NCBI RefSeq assembly: GCF_002140975.2
Contig: NZ_CP147247.1
Coordinates: 4,081,001-4,145,000 of the forward strand
Direction: 5' to 3'
DNA length: 64,000 nucleotides
DNA from: Enterococcus sp. 9E7_DIV0242
GTDB lineage: Bacteria > Bacillota > Bacilli > Lactobacillales > Enterococcaceae
Positions 10,529 through 18,011 of this stretch are shown piece after piece. The notes beneath the pieces were generated by a model, which saw only the letters and a program-made list of their open reading frames with translations, was not told the origin of the DNA and made no database searches. The position numbers and the translations under genes were made by a program. Position 1 is the stretch's first letter, and every line of letters begins with the position of its first letter.

Positions 10529-11551
10529 TTAAACTGCCTGACTTACTTTTGGCAGTTCCAATTCGTTAACGGATGTTCCTGTTGTCAGGATATCATTGAA
10601 GTTTTCGAAGCTAGTTGTGATCATATTGCTTAAGGCTTCATCGGTGTTTGACCCGATATGAGGAGTCACAAGTACTCTAGGATACAAATCAATCAACCGT
10701 TGAACTGTTCCATCCGGAAGTGCTTGCCAAGGCTGGAAGGCTTTGAAGAATAGATCCTTTTCGTTTGCAAAGACATCTGTTCCGAAGCCAGCTAAGTGAT
10801 TGCTTTCAAGGGCATTCAAAATTGCTTCATTGTCCTGTAGTTCGCCACGTGCTGTATTGATGAGAATGGCACCAGGCTTCATTTTTGCAAGAAATTCTGC
10901 ATTGATCATCTGATCGTTTTCTCCTGGAATGAAGGGCACATGCAAGCTGACGATGTCACTTTCAGCAAGCAGTTCATCTAATGCTTTAAACGTTAGAACT
11001 TCTTTTGCTGCATCGGGTTGATAGATATCATAACCAATAACATGTGCACCTAAGCCTTTGAAGAGACTTGCCTCGGTCAAACCGATTTTGCCCGTGCCAA
11101 TTATACCAACTGTACAATTTCTTACTTCTTTACTGAACATTTCTTCATTCACAATAAAATTTTTGTAAGAGGTACGCATGGTTGTGTAGGCAGTATGGCG
11201 CAGTAACATCATTGCTAAAGTCAAAGACAGCTCAGCGATTGCGTTAGGCGAATAAGAAGGTACGCGTGTTACCCTCATCTCATATTTTGCAGCAGCTTCT
11301 AAATCAATGTGATTAAAACCAACCGTACGGGTAAATACATACTTGATGCCATATTCCTTGAATTTATCAATATTCTGACTATCAGCTACGCAGTTCCCTC
11401 TTAGTAATACTGCATCGTGTCCTTGTGCAGTGTCGATATTGTCATGTGTTAGTAGTCCTTCGATCAATGTTAGTTCATAGTTGTAGATATTCAGCTGATT
11501 GAAAAAAGCTACTTCGTTTGGTCTGACGCCATAACAGGCTATTTTAAACAT
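10529..11551 (-). CDS. D-2-hydroxyacid dehydrogenase (D-lactate dehydrogenase/VanH-like)
   Basis: NAD-dependent reductase of 2-keto acids (340 aa, usual length). The Rossmann motif GIIGTGKIG is followed by the NAD-selecting aspartate in GYDIY. The catalytic triad is visible: Arg in LINTARGEL, Glu in FANEKD and His in VTPHIGSNTDEA. Strong ribosome binding site AGGGAGG. It lies 30 bp downstream of the AEC permease on the same strand, so the two form an operon. A fermentative role (pyruvate to D-lactate, or a related 2-hydroxyacid) fits the Rex-like box before the operon. A VanH role is not supported because no ligase or vanX gene is present. Confidence 0.9.
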   Translation of the reverse strand: MFKIACYGVRPNEVAFFNQLNIYNYELTLIEGLLTHDNIDTAQGHDAVLLRGNCVADSQNIDKFKEYGIKYVFTRTVGFNHIDLEAAAKYEMRVTRVPSYSPNAIAELSLTLAMMLLRHTAYTTMRTSYKNFIVNEEMFSKEVRNCTVGIIGTGKIGLTEASLFKGLGAHVIGYDIYQPDAAKEVLTFKALDELLAESDIVSLHVPFIPGENDQMINAEFLAKMKPGAILINTARGELQDNEAILNALESNHLAGFGTDVFANEKDLFFKAFQPWQALPDGTVQRLIDLYPRVLVTPHIGSNTDEALSNMITTSFENFNDILTTGTSVNELELPKVSQAV

Positions 11552-11581
11552 GGTATATCCTCCCTGAGTTTATTCGTTTTG

Positions 11582-12637
11582 TTAAAACATGCCGATATTT
11601 TTAATAACTTCAAGTACAATGATCCAAATAGGTGTCATTGCGACTGCGACCACAGTGGATAGCAAAGAAGCGTTTGATGCTAGTACTGCATCCTTGTCAA
11701 AGCTGATAGCGTAAGCTGCAGCGACTGTTGCCGTAGGGGCCGCCATCATGATGACGATTGTTGCCAATGATTCAAAGTTGATCGGTAGAATGTTTGTTGC
11801 TGTAAGCAAGGCAAGACAAACGATATTGATTGCTGGAACAAAAACAATTTTCACTAAACTGTAATACCATGAAGTTTTGTCTGCTGCTGCTTTTTTGAAA
11901 CTTACTTCTCCTAATGTTGCTCCAATAGACAACCAAGCGAGTGGAGAAGAAAGACCAGCTAAATACTCCATCGGTTTGAACAACCAAACGGCTGTTTGAT
12001 CGATTCTCAAAAAGGCAACATTTGTAGTACCACCCTCAGCTAGCGCAACAGTTACTTGAGGCAGATAGCCTTGGAAAATCCAGATCAACAAGCCTGCGAA
12101 TGTTGCGATAATGATTGGATTCATAAACATGGTTTTGATATTTTTCAATTCCATTTTCAAGCCGCTCATTTTGATATAGCCGTAAGAATAAAGAAAGATA
12201 CGGTAGCCAATGTTAAAAATCGACGAGTACATGACACCGACAGAACCGTAAATCGCACTGACAATTGGTGTTCCAAAGAAAGTTGTTGATCCAAAAATAG
12301 TTAGAACACGTAAGGTATCTTGTTTGTCCCCTTTATAGCTAAGGAAAAATGGTTTAGAGATAAAGATAAGTAAGATGTAAATCACTAAGCCCCAAATCAA
12401 CACATTGATTCCCTGTTTCAGTAAATCTGGATTGATATCTTGCATAAATGCTTTGAAAGCTAACGCCGGTAAAGCAACAGTCAGAACAACTTTTGAAAGA
12501 ATTTTTCCGACTTGCTCATTGAAGATGCCCCTTTTTCGACATAAGAAGCCTAGCATGATAATAAATACAGTAGATGTGATAGAGCTGACAATGCTCATAT
12601 CTGTGAGTGTCGTTTTAAAAATGTCTAAAATGTTCAT
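11582..12637 (-). CDS. AEC-family permease (malate/organic acid transporter-like)
   Basis: Integral membrane protein (351 aa) of the auxin efflux carrier family, which includes bacterial malate permeases. About ten hydrophobic helices are visible in two halves, with the family's N-terminal GFLCRKRGIFNEQVGKILSK and the C-terminal MMAAPTATVAAAYAISFDKD segment. It is first in an operon with the D-2-hydroxyacid dehydrogenase, so it may import or export that enzyme's substrate or product. The 300 bp upstream hold a Rex-like box and a 12-bp palindrome (GAAGTGCACTTC at 12699-12710). Substrate is unknown. Confidence 0.88.
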   Translation of the reverse strand: MNILDIFKTTLTDMSIVSSITSTVFIIMLGFLCRKRGIFNEQVGKILSKVVLTVALPALAFKAFMQDINPDLLKQGINVLIWGLVIYILLIFISKPFFLSYKGDKQDTLRVLTIFGSTTFFGTPIVSAIYGSVGVMYSSIFNIGYRIFLYSYGYIKMSGLKMELKNIKTMFMNPIIIATFAGLLIWIFQGYLPQVTVALAEGGTTNVAFLRIDQTAVWLFKPMEYLAGLSSPLAWLSIGATLGEVSFKKAAADKTSWYYSLVKIVFVPAINIVCLALLTATNILPINFESLATIVIMMAAPTATVAAAYAISFDKDAVLASNASLLSTVVAVAMTPIWIIVLEVIKNIGMF

Positions 12638-12658
12638 AAGTTAATAAGTCCCCAATCT

Positions 12659-12676
12659 TTGTATGGTATTTCACAA
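12659..12676. promoter_or_regulatory. Rex-like operator upstream of the permease-dehydrogenase operon
   Basis: TTGTATGGTATTTCACAA fits the 18-base Rex pattern TTGTGAA-N4-TTCACAA at 11 of 14 fixed positions. It lies 22-39 bases before the permease start. The match is by eye; Rex is the usual NADH/NAD+ sensor repressing fermentation genes in Firmicutes. Confidence 0.5.
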
Positions 12677-12945
12677 TATAACGCGTATAAAAATTATTGA
12701 AGTGCACTTCTATAGAGTAAATAGTAAAGTTTTAATGTGAATAAATGAACAATTAGAAACTAAACTAATTTATGTAACTAAAGTAAGTAGAGCGATTGTT
12801 GGTTGTGTCTGACTTGTATTTCGAAATAATAGCTATTTTGTAGAGTAGGAAGGATGAACGAAAGTATGGAAAAAGCATGAGAGTTGGTTGCTTTTACACC
12901 TTTTTTTCATTAGAATGGAACAAGTGAGAAAAGAAGGGACGAATT

Positions 12946-14310
12946 ATGAAAACATATCCTGTAAAGAAAAATGAAACAATTGAAGTTGAGATTATTGATT
13001 TGACACATGAAGGTTTAGGGGTAGGCAAAGTAGATGGTTATCCTCTATTTATAGAAAATAGTCTGCCAGGAGAAAAGGTGCGGGCGCTTGTTCTGAAAGT
13101 AGGGAATAAGTTTGGTTATGGAAAGGTTATCGAGCGATTGAATGATAGCCCGGATCGTGTGGAGCTGACGGACGAGAGCTTGCTTAGAACAGGCATCGCG
13201 CCGTTACAGCACATGACCTATGAAGCGCAGCTTTTGTTCAAGCAAAAGCAGGTAGAAAATGTTCTGAACAAGATCAGCAAAATGCCTGATGTGCCTGTTT
13301 TACCAAGTGTTGGAATGGCCAATCCTGTCGGCTATCGAAATAAAGCACAGATACCGGTTCGTAAGGTAAATCGTGAGCTTGAAACAGGATTTTATCGTAA
13401 AAATAGTCATGATTTGGTACCAATCACGGATTTCTATATTCAAGATCCAGTGATCGATCAGGCGATCGTGACGATTCGCGACATTATGAGACGCTTTAGT
13501 GTGAAGCCGTATGATGAGGCTGAGCATACAGGAAATCTACGTCAAATTATTATCCGCAGAGGTCATTACTCTCATCAAATGATGGTTGTTCTTGTGACTA
13601 GAACAGAGAAGCTTTTCAAGCATGAGCAAATCGTTGAAGTTATTTTGAAGGAATTGCCGGAGGTTGTTTCGATCATTCATAACATCAATCCGGATAAGAC
13701 TAATGTTATTTTAGGCAAAGAATCCAAAGTGTTGTATGGTCAAAATTATATTGAAGATCAGTTGCTTGGAAAAACGTACCGAATTTCTGCGCCATCCTTC
13801 TACCAAGTAAATACAGAACAGACAGAGTATCTGTATCAAACTGCGATGGATTTTGCCGGGCTGACAAAGGACGATATTGTGATCGATGCGTATTGTGGTA
13901 TCGGTACAATTGGTTTGTCTTTAGCGGATCGCGTGAAGCATGTCTACGGTGTTGAAATCGTTAAGGACGCAATCGAAGATGCAACAATCAATGCGTTTCA
14001 TAATGAAATCGACAATGTGACCTTCAAAGCTGGTTCGGCTGAAAATCTGATGAAACAATGGAAAGATTCAGGTATCGATCCAACTGTTCTGGTTGTTGAT
14101 CCGCCGAGAAAAGGCTTGACTCCGTCATTCATCGAAACAGCTATGGAAATGGCACCGGAACGTATCGTTTACATTTCTTGTAATCCGGCAACGTTGGCAA
14201 GAGATTTGAAATTGTTTGGTGAGCAGTATGAAGTGAAGAAAATCCAGCCAGTGGATCTTTTCCCGCAAACAGCTCACGTAGAAGCAGTTGCGTTGTTACA
14301 AAAACGTTAA
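12946..14310 (+). CDS. rlmCD: 23S rRNA (uracil-5-)-methyltransferase, RlmCD/TrmA family
   Basis: SAM-dependent m5U methyltransferase (454 aa). An N-terminal TRAM domain (residues about 5-65, IIDLTHEGLGVGKVDGYPLF) binds RNA. The catalytic domain shows the SAM loop DAYCGIGTIGLSLA, the VVDPPRKGL motif and the nucleophile region YISCNPATLARDL. The cysteines that hold an iron-sulfur cluster in E. coli RlmD are absent: the usual CxxC stretch before LQHM reads GIAP here, as expected of the dual-site RlmCD form in cocci. Its ATG follows AGAAGGGACG. Neighbours are unrelated. Confidence 0.93.
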   Translation: MKTYPVKKNETIEVEIIDLTHEGLGVGKVDGYPLFIENSLPGEKVRALVLKVGNKFGYGKVIERLNDSPDRVELTDESLLRTGIAPLQHMTYEAQLLFKQKQVENVLNKISKMPDVPVLPSVGMANPVGYRNKAQIPVRKVNRELETGFYRKNSHDLVPITDFYIQDPVIDQAIVTIRDIMRRFSVKPYDEAEHTGNLRQIIIRRGHYSHQMMVVLVTRTEKLFKHEQIVEVILKELPEVVSIIHNINPDKTNVILGKESKVLYGQNYIEDQLLGKTYRISAPSFYQVNTEQTEYLYQTAMDFAGLTKDDIVIDAYCGIGTIGLSLADRVKHVYGVEIVKDAIEDATINAFHNEIDNVTFKAGSAENLMKQWKDSGIDPTVLVVDPPRKGLTPSFIETAMEMAPERIVYISCNPATLARDLKLFGEQYEVKKIQPVDLFPQTAHVEAVALLQKR

Positions 14311-14507
14311 GAGCTAAAATTCTTTGATTTACACATATTGTGTTTATCAGTAAAGATGAAAACATATGATGTAAAAAGGTACGAGACAGTATCGATGCTC
14401 TCGTAAGTACAGATATGGATTGCGAGAACCAAACAAACGAAATTTGAACACTAGAGTAAGTAGAGCTGTTTGTTCTCTAAAGAGACTGCGGCAAACGTCA
14501 ATAGTAG

Positions 14508-14553
14508 AACACCAGTGAAAATGGTTAAGAGTCATTTTCACTGGTGTTTTTAG
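14508..14553 (+). terminator. Strong hairpin terminator in a 500-bp gene-free stretch
   Basis: A perfect 16-bp stem (AACACCAGTGAAAATG at 14508-14523, CATTTTCACTGGTGTT at 14533-14548) followed by TTTTTAG. The stretch 14311-14507 before it has no reading frame I trust but contains a small stem, TACGAGA/TCTCGTA (around 14381-14406). A short untranslated RNA ending at this terminator is possible. Nothing else is seen up to 14809. Confidence 0.8.
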
Positions 14554-14809
14554 CTAAAATAACCGTGTAGATGATTTTCTAATAGTTTAGAAGAATACAT
14601 GGTAAAACTGTTCAAGAATAAAAAGTTACAGCAGCTGTTTATTTTGCAGTGATCAATGCGAGATTATATGACCGATATAGTTGGCAGATAAATCGATCAT
14701 TTCTATTTTTAAATCGGAAATACAATAGATGAATAAAAAAGGGAAAATGACTAGTGTGAAAAAATGGTATGATGAAGAGTGAGAGAAATAGATAGAAGAC
14801 GACGCAATC

Positions 14810-15631
14810 GTGGAGGTGTTTCCTATAGATCGTTTAGACCGACTAGATAAAAAAGTTGTTAAGCAGTTCACTGGGCTAACTTTTTTAATCGCTTATGGTA
14901 TAGCGGGCGCTTTAATCGTGCTTGGACATTACGGTTATTCAGTCAGTAACTGGATTCAGACTGTCCAGGAATTCTTGATGAATGTTCCCTTTTCCATGTA
15001 TATTCTATCTCCCGCGATTGCTTGCTACATCGTTTTGAAGAAGAACAATAAGATTAGTGGCTTGTGGGAGTGGGTTAAAACAGTATTTTATTTTAGAAAC
15101 AATGGCCTTCCCTATCTGTATGGTATCTTCGTTTTGGCCATCTATTTTGGCATCCATCTGTTTGTCAATGGCAATCCTAAAACGATCCTTCCGTTGTACT
15201 ATTTCTTATTCTATCTTCCAGGAGCTTTATTTATTGGTGGATTGGAGGAAGCAGGGTGGATGTATATTCTTCAACCGTTTTTATATGAAAAATATGGATT
15301 TATTCGCTCTTCCATTTTTTCAGGTTTTATTTGGACGTTTTGGCACATTCCCCTATTTTTTATTGCTGGCACAAACCATGGGGATGGAAAAATTAATTTT
15401 ATTATGTTTGTCATTCAACTATTTTCTTTCCGTTTTATACATGGTGCATTTTATGCAATTTCTGGAAAAAGTGTGGTATTTATGAGTGTGTTATTTCATA
15501 CCTTGTTCAATGCCCTATCTCCAGTTTTTACTAATATCACAATGACCTGGATTGGGACGTTGGTTGCAAATAGCGTGCTAATTGTCATTGCAATTGCGAC
15601 AGTAGCTCTTCATAAAAAGAAGAGCGAGTAA
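14810..15631 (+). CDS. CPBP-family intramembrane protease homologue
   Basis: Polytopic membrane protein (about 273 aa, roughly eight helices) of the CPBP/Abi family of glutamate-type intramembrane proteases. Motif 1 reads GGLEEAGWMYILQP, motif 2 is WTFWHIPLFF and motif 3 is HTLFNALSP. The residue normally Arg in the first motif (EExxxR) is Met here, so activity is uncertain. The start is unclear. GTG 14810 opens the frame, but the strong GGAGGTG at 14812-14818 would serve a start near 14825, where only ATA is in frame. Family roles include peptide maturation and bacteriocin self-immunity; no bacteriocin gene is visible here. Confidence 0.8.
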   Translation: MEVFPIDRLDRLDKKVVKQFTGLTFLIAYGIAGALIVLGHYGYSVSNWIQTVQEFLMNVPFSMYILSPAIACYIVLKKNNKISGLWEWVKTVFYFRNNGLPYLYGIFVLAIYFGIHLFVNGNPKTILPLYYFLFYLPGALFIGGLEEAGWMYILQPFLYEKYGFIRSSIFSGFIWTFWHIPLFFIAGTNHGDGKINFIMFVIQLFSFRFIHGAFYAISGKSVVFMSVLFHTLFNALSPVFTNITMTWIGTLVANSVLIVIAIATVALHKKKSE

Positions 15632-15671
15632 CTATCAAAGATTGGGCAAATAAAAATGGATGGAGGGAAAG

Positions 15672-16571
15672 ATGGAAAGAAAAAAGCAGCTATTATTAGT
15701 TATAATTATTTTAGGGATACTATCTTTTTTTCTGGTAGTGGTCGTCCATTTAGATGAGCCTTCTATCACAATTGATGAATTGCGACAGATAGCTGGTTTT
15801 ACTAATAGTGATGTGACTGCCGAATATGAAAATCAAGAATCAATAAAGCAAGCTCTATCAGCAAGTAAAGATGATATCCACATAGAATATCTTGAGCTGG
15901 ACAATCATAAAGAAGCTTCTGCTCTAGTTGAAATGACTATTATTGAATTGAGACAAGAATATGGTGAAGAACGCTCTTTTGTCCAAAGGATAGGGCGGGG
16001 TCAAAAATATGAATTTTTGTCAGATAGTGAGTGTGTCATCATAGCTTATCGCAATCAATTTTTGTGGTACGGCGTCGCAACCGCCAAGAACAAGGATGAA
16101 CTGAAGCAACTTATGAATGAGTTGATACCTGTAAAGGGTGCAGTCATATTATTCTTAATGGCGATGGGCACTGGATTTTCAGGATTGTCTGCAGGGTTTT
16201 TAATTCATAGCAAAAGGAAGCGTGAACGCTGTAACTCCTTGGCAATTGCAACTGTAGTAGGGAATAAAAAAAGATTGACAATTAATGATAGTAAAAACAG
16301 AAATAAAAAACATTTTGGTGCTTCAAAAGCATATTCTTTTTCTCCTGTCTTTTCATATAAAGTAAATAGGCAAAAAATTGAAACGACTTATAGTAATGGC
16401 TTGCCAAAGCCAATGGCTTTAGGAGAAAAAATTGATATTTTGTACAATGATAAAAATCCAAAGGAATTTTGTTTTGCGAATAGAAAGCATGAACGACCAT
16501 TTATGATTGTTGCTTATGTTTTCTTGATAGTAGGAGTTGGTTTCTTTTTAGGAGCTATATTCTTTACATGA
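15672..16571 (+). CDS. Membrane protein with DUF3592-like domain
   Basis: About 299 aa. A membrane helix lies at residues 6-26, then an extracytoplasmic region of about 120 residues, a second helix (AVILFLMAMGTGFSGLSAGF), a soluble stretch resembling DUF3592 (FSPVFSYKVN, then GEKIDILYNDKNPKEF) and a last helix (MIVAYVFLIVGVGFFLGAIF). ATG 15672 is chosen because GGAGGG lies 5 bases before it; the frame also allows ATG 15660. It lies 40 bp after the CPBP gene and is probably co-transcribed with it. Function unknown. Confidence 0.7.
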   Translation: MERKKQLLLVIIILGILSFFLVVVVHLDEPSITIDELRQIAGFTNSDVTAEYENQESIKQALSASKDDIHIEYLELDNHKEASALVEMTIIELRQEYGEERSFVQRIGRGQKYEFLSDSECVIIAYRNQFLWYGVATAKNKDELKQLMNELIPVKGAVILFLMAMGTGFSGLSAGFLIHSKRKRERCNSLAIATVVGNKKRLTINDSKNRNKKHFGASKAYSFSPVFSYKVNRQKIETTYSNGLPKPMALGEKIDILYNDKNPKEFCFANRKHERPFMIVAYVFLIVGVGFFLGAIFFT

Positions 16572-16943
16572 AGCATCGATCCATTAGCCAATAAACGGCT
16601 TAACTAGGTTACGGATGGAGAAAGAAAGATCTGAAAATGAGCATGACAGTTGTCGGTAAAAACAGAATGATGGATCAAGAAAAAAATTACTAGAAGAATG
16701 GCTTAAAAATGAGTATAATGTAAAAGAGACTGAAAAGATTCAGAAAAATATCGTGAACAAGTAATTTCTGCGGTACTGAAGAAAATGGAAATTGCCCATA
16801 TAAACTAGTCTTAATTCATAAAACAGAAGTTAAAATGGAACAAACTTAACTCGAAAAAATACTAAAAAGCGTGATGATTTATGTTCACAAGTCGAAAAAA
16901 ATACATGGAAACAATTGCGTTAGTGATAAAGGTGGTGTAACGA
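16572..16943. other. Gene-free stretch, possible decayed coding remnants
   Basis: Short lysine/glutamate-rich translations (for example LLEEWLKNEYNVKETEK at about 16680-16740, then YREQVISAVLKKMEIAHIN in another frame) suggest a broken small gene. They are too short to assign. No RNA gene or repeat is seen. Confidence 0.3.
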
Positions 16944-17078
16944 ATGAATAAAAAAGATAAAGAAAAAATGTTAGAGCTGATCAAAAAGAAACAAGGCGGT
17001 GGTCGTTCTGAAAAGATGGAAACACCTAAGAATGATCGTACTAACATGCGTAAGGGACCGAAGATTTTCAATAAATAA
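16944..17078 (+). CDS. Small basic hypothetical protein, 44 aa
   Basis: ATG 16944 follows the ribosome site AAAGGTGGTG with six-base spacing, and the frame ends at TAA 17076-17078. The product is very basic (KKDKEKMLELIKKKQGGG near the N-terminus, MRKGPKIFNK at the C-terminus), with a predicted helix followed by a disordered tail. It is followed by its own terminator, which supports a real gene. I do not recognise a function; such proteins often bind nucleic acid or ribosomes. Confidence 0.7.
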   Translation: MNKKDKEKMLELIKKKQGGGRSEKMETPKNDRTNMRKGPKIFNK

Positions 17079-17116
17079 TCTATGGTATATTATTTGAATA
17101 CCAGATTACAAAATAG

Positions 17117-17159
17117 ACGATCAATGACAAACTGAAAAGTGAGTCATTGATCGTTTTTT
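17117..17159 (+). terminator. Terminator after the 44-aa gene
   Basis: Stem ACGATCAATGAC (17117-17128) with GTCATTGATCGT (17143-17154), then TTTTTT. Confidence 0.88.
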
Positions 17160-17339
17160 GAATTTGAGTTGAGAAAGAGACTAGTAGATTTTCCCTCTAT
17201 TTATTGCTCTTTTTTGTATTGCATTATGGATTTCTAAAATCAAAACAAGTAGACTTATTTTCTATTTTTGCTGATTTTCACAAAGAATTTCATTGAAAAG
17301 GCTTATTGAGAAAAGTTCTCAGTGCTTTTAGTGAATTAA

Positions 17340-17357
17340 TTGTATATTTTTTCACAA
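17340..17357. promoter_or_regulatory. Rex-like operator before the hydrogenase operon
   Basis: TTGTATATTTTTTCACAA matches TTGTGAA-N4-TTCACAA at 11 of 14 fixed positions. A TATAAT lies at 17375-17380, so the box covers the -35 region of the likely hydCBA promoter. Binding there would repress the operon when NADH is low. Confidence 0.55.
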
Positions 17358-17468
17358 TTTGACTTTTGTTTTTGATATAATTAGGCTGTCTGAAACTGGA
17401 AGCGCTATCTAATTCATTTAAATAGAATCAACTGATTGAATGGAATCAGAGAAAGGAGCTGGATAATA

Positions 17469-17975
17469 GTGAGTGTAAGTGTAAAAGAAGTTTTTGAATT
17501 TATTGAAACAGAAAGTCAGTATCAGGAATTTGAAACCAGTCTGAGTTTTATCATCGGTCAGGAAGGGGCGCAAATGCCGGCGTTACAGGAAGCTCAAAGG
17601 ATTTATGGCTATTTACCGATTGAGGTATTGGAACGTATTTCAGAGCGACTGGATATTCCCTTGGAACAGCTGTACAGCACAGCGACATTTTATTCCCAAT
17701 TTACCTTCGTACCTAAGGGGGAATATACAATCAGCATCTGCTTAGGCACAGCCTGTTATGTAAAAGGTGCAGGCAATATTTTAGATTCATATGAGACTGA
17801 ATTAAAAATCAAGGCTGGGGAAACTACCCCTGACCGAAAATTTACATTGGAATCCTGTCGTTGTATTGGTGCTTGTGGGCTTGCACCTGTTTTGACTGTT
17901 AATGAAGAAGTTTATGGCCGTCTCACTCAGAAAAAAGGGGATAAGGTTCTCGTCTCCTACTTGAAGAAAGCTTAG
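17469..17975 (+). CDS. hydC: [FeFe]-hydrogenase subunit HydC (NuoE-like, [2Fe-2S])
   Basis: Thioredoxin-fold [2Fe-2S] subunit (168 aa) of the trimeric NADH-linked [FeFe]-hydrogenase, homologous to NuoE. Residues LQEAQRIYGYLPIEVLERIS and QLYSTATFYSQFTF are typical. The cluster ligands are the cysteines in ICLGTACYVKGA and ESCRCIGACGLAPV. GTG 17469 is preferred to ATG 17436 because GAAAGGAG lies at 17451-17458. It is the first gene of hydCBA, with a Rex-like box upstream. In this complex it carries electrons within the NADH module. Confidence 0.92.
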   Translation: MSVSVKEVFEFIETESQYQEFETSLSFIIGQEGAQMPALQEAQRIYGYLPIEVLERISERLDIPLEQLYSTATFYSQFTFVPKGEYTISICLGTACYVKGAGNILDSYETELKIKAGETTPDRKFTLESCRCIGACGLAPVLTVNEEVYGRLTQKKGDKVLVSYLKKA

Positions 17976-18011
17976 TCTGTTGCGTAGGTATTAAAACAGG
18001 AGAGAGAGTCT

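Noticed and set aside
10529..11551. VanH of a glycopeptide resistance cluster
   Set aside because: No D-Ala:D-Lac ligase, VanX or VanRS-type genes are near; the neighbour is an organic-acid permease.
14311..14507. Regulatory small RNA
   Set aside because: A small stem and a downstream terminator exist, but no promoter or known family could be supported.
15057..15485. 142-residue frame inside the CPBP-family gene
   Set aside because: It is a shifted frame of a gene with clear family motifs and has no start signal of its own.
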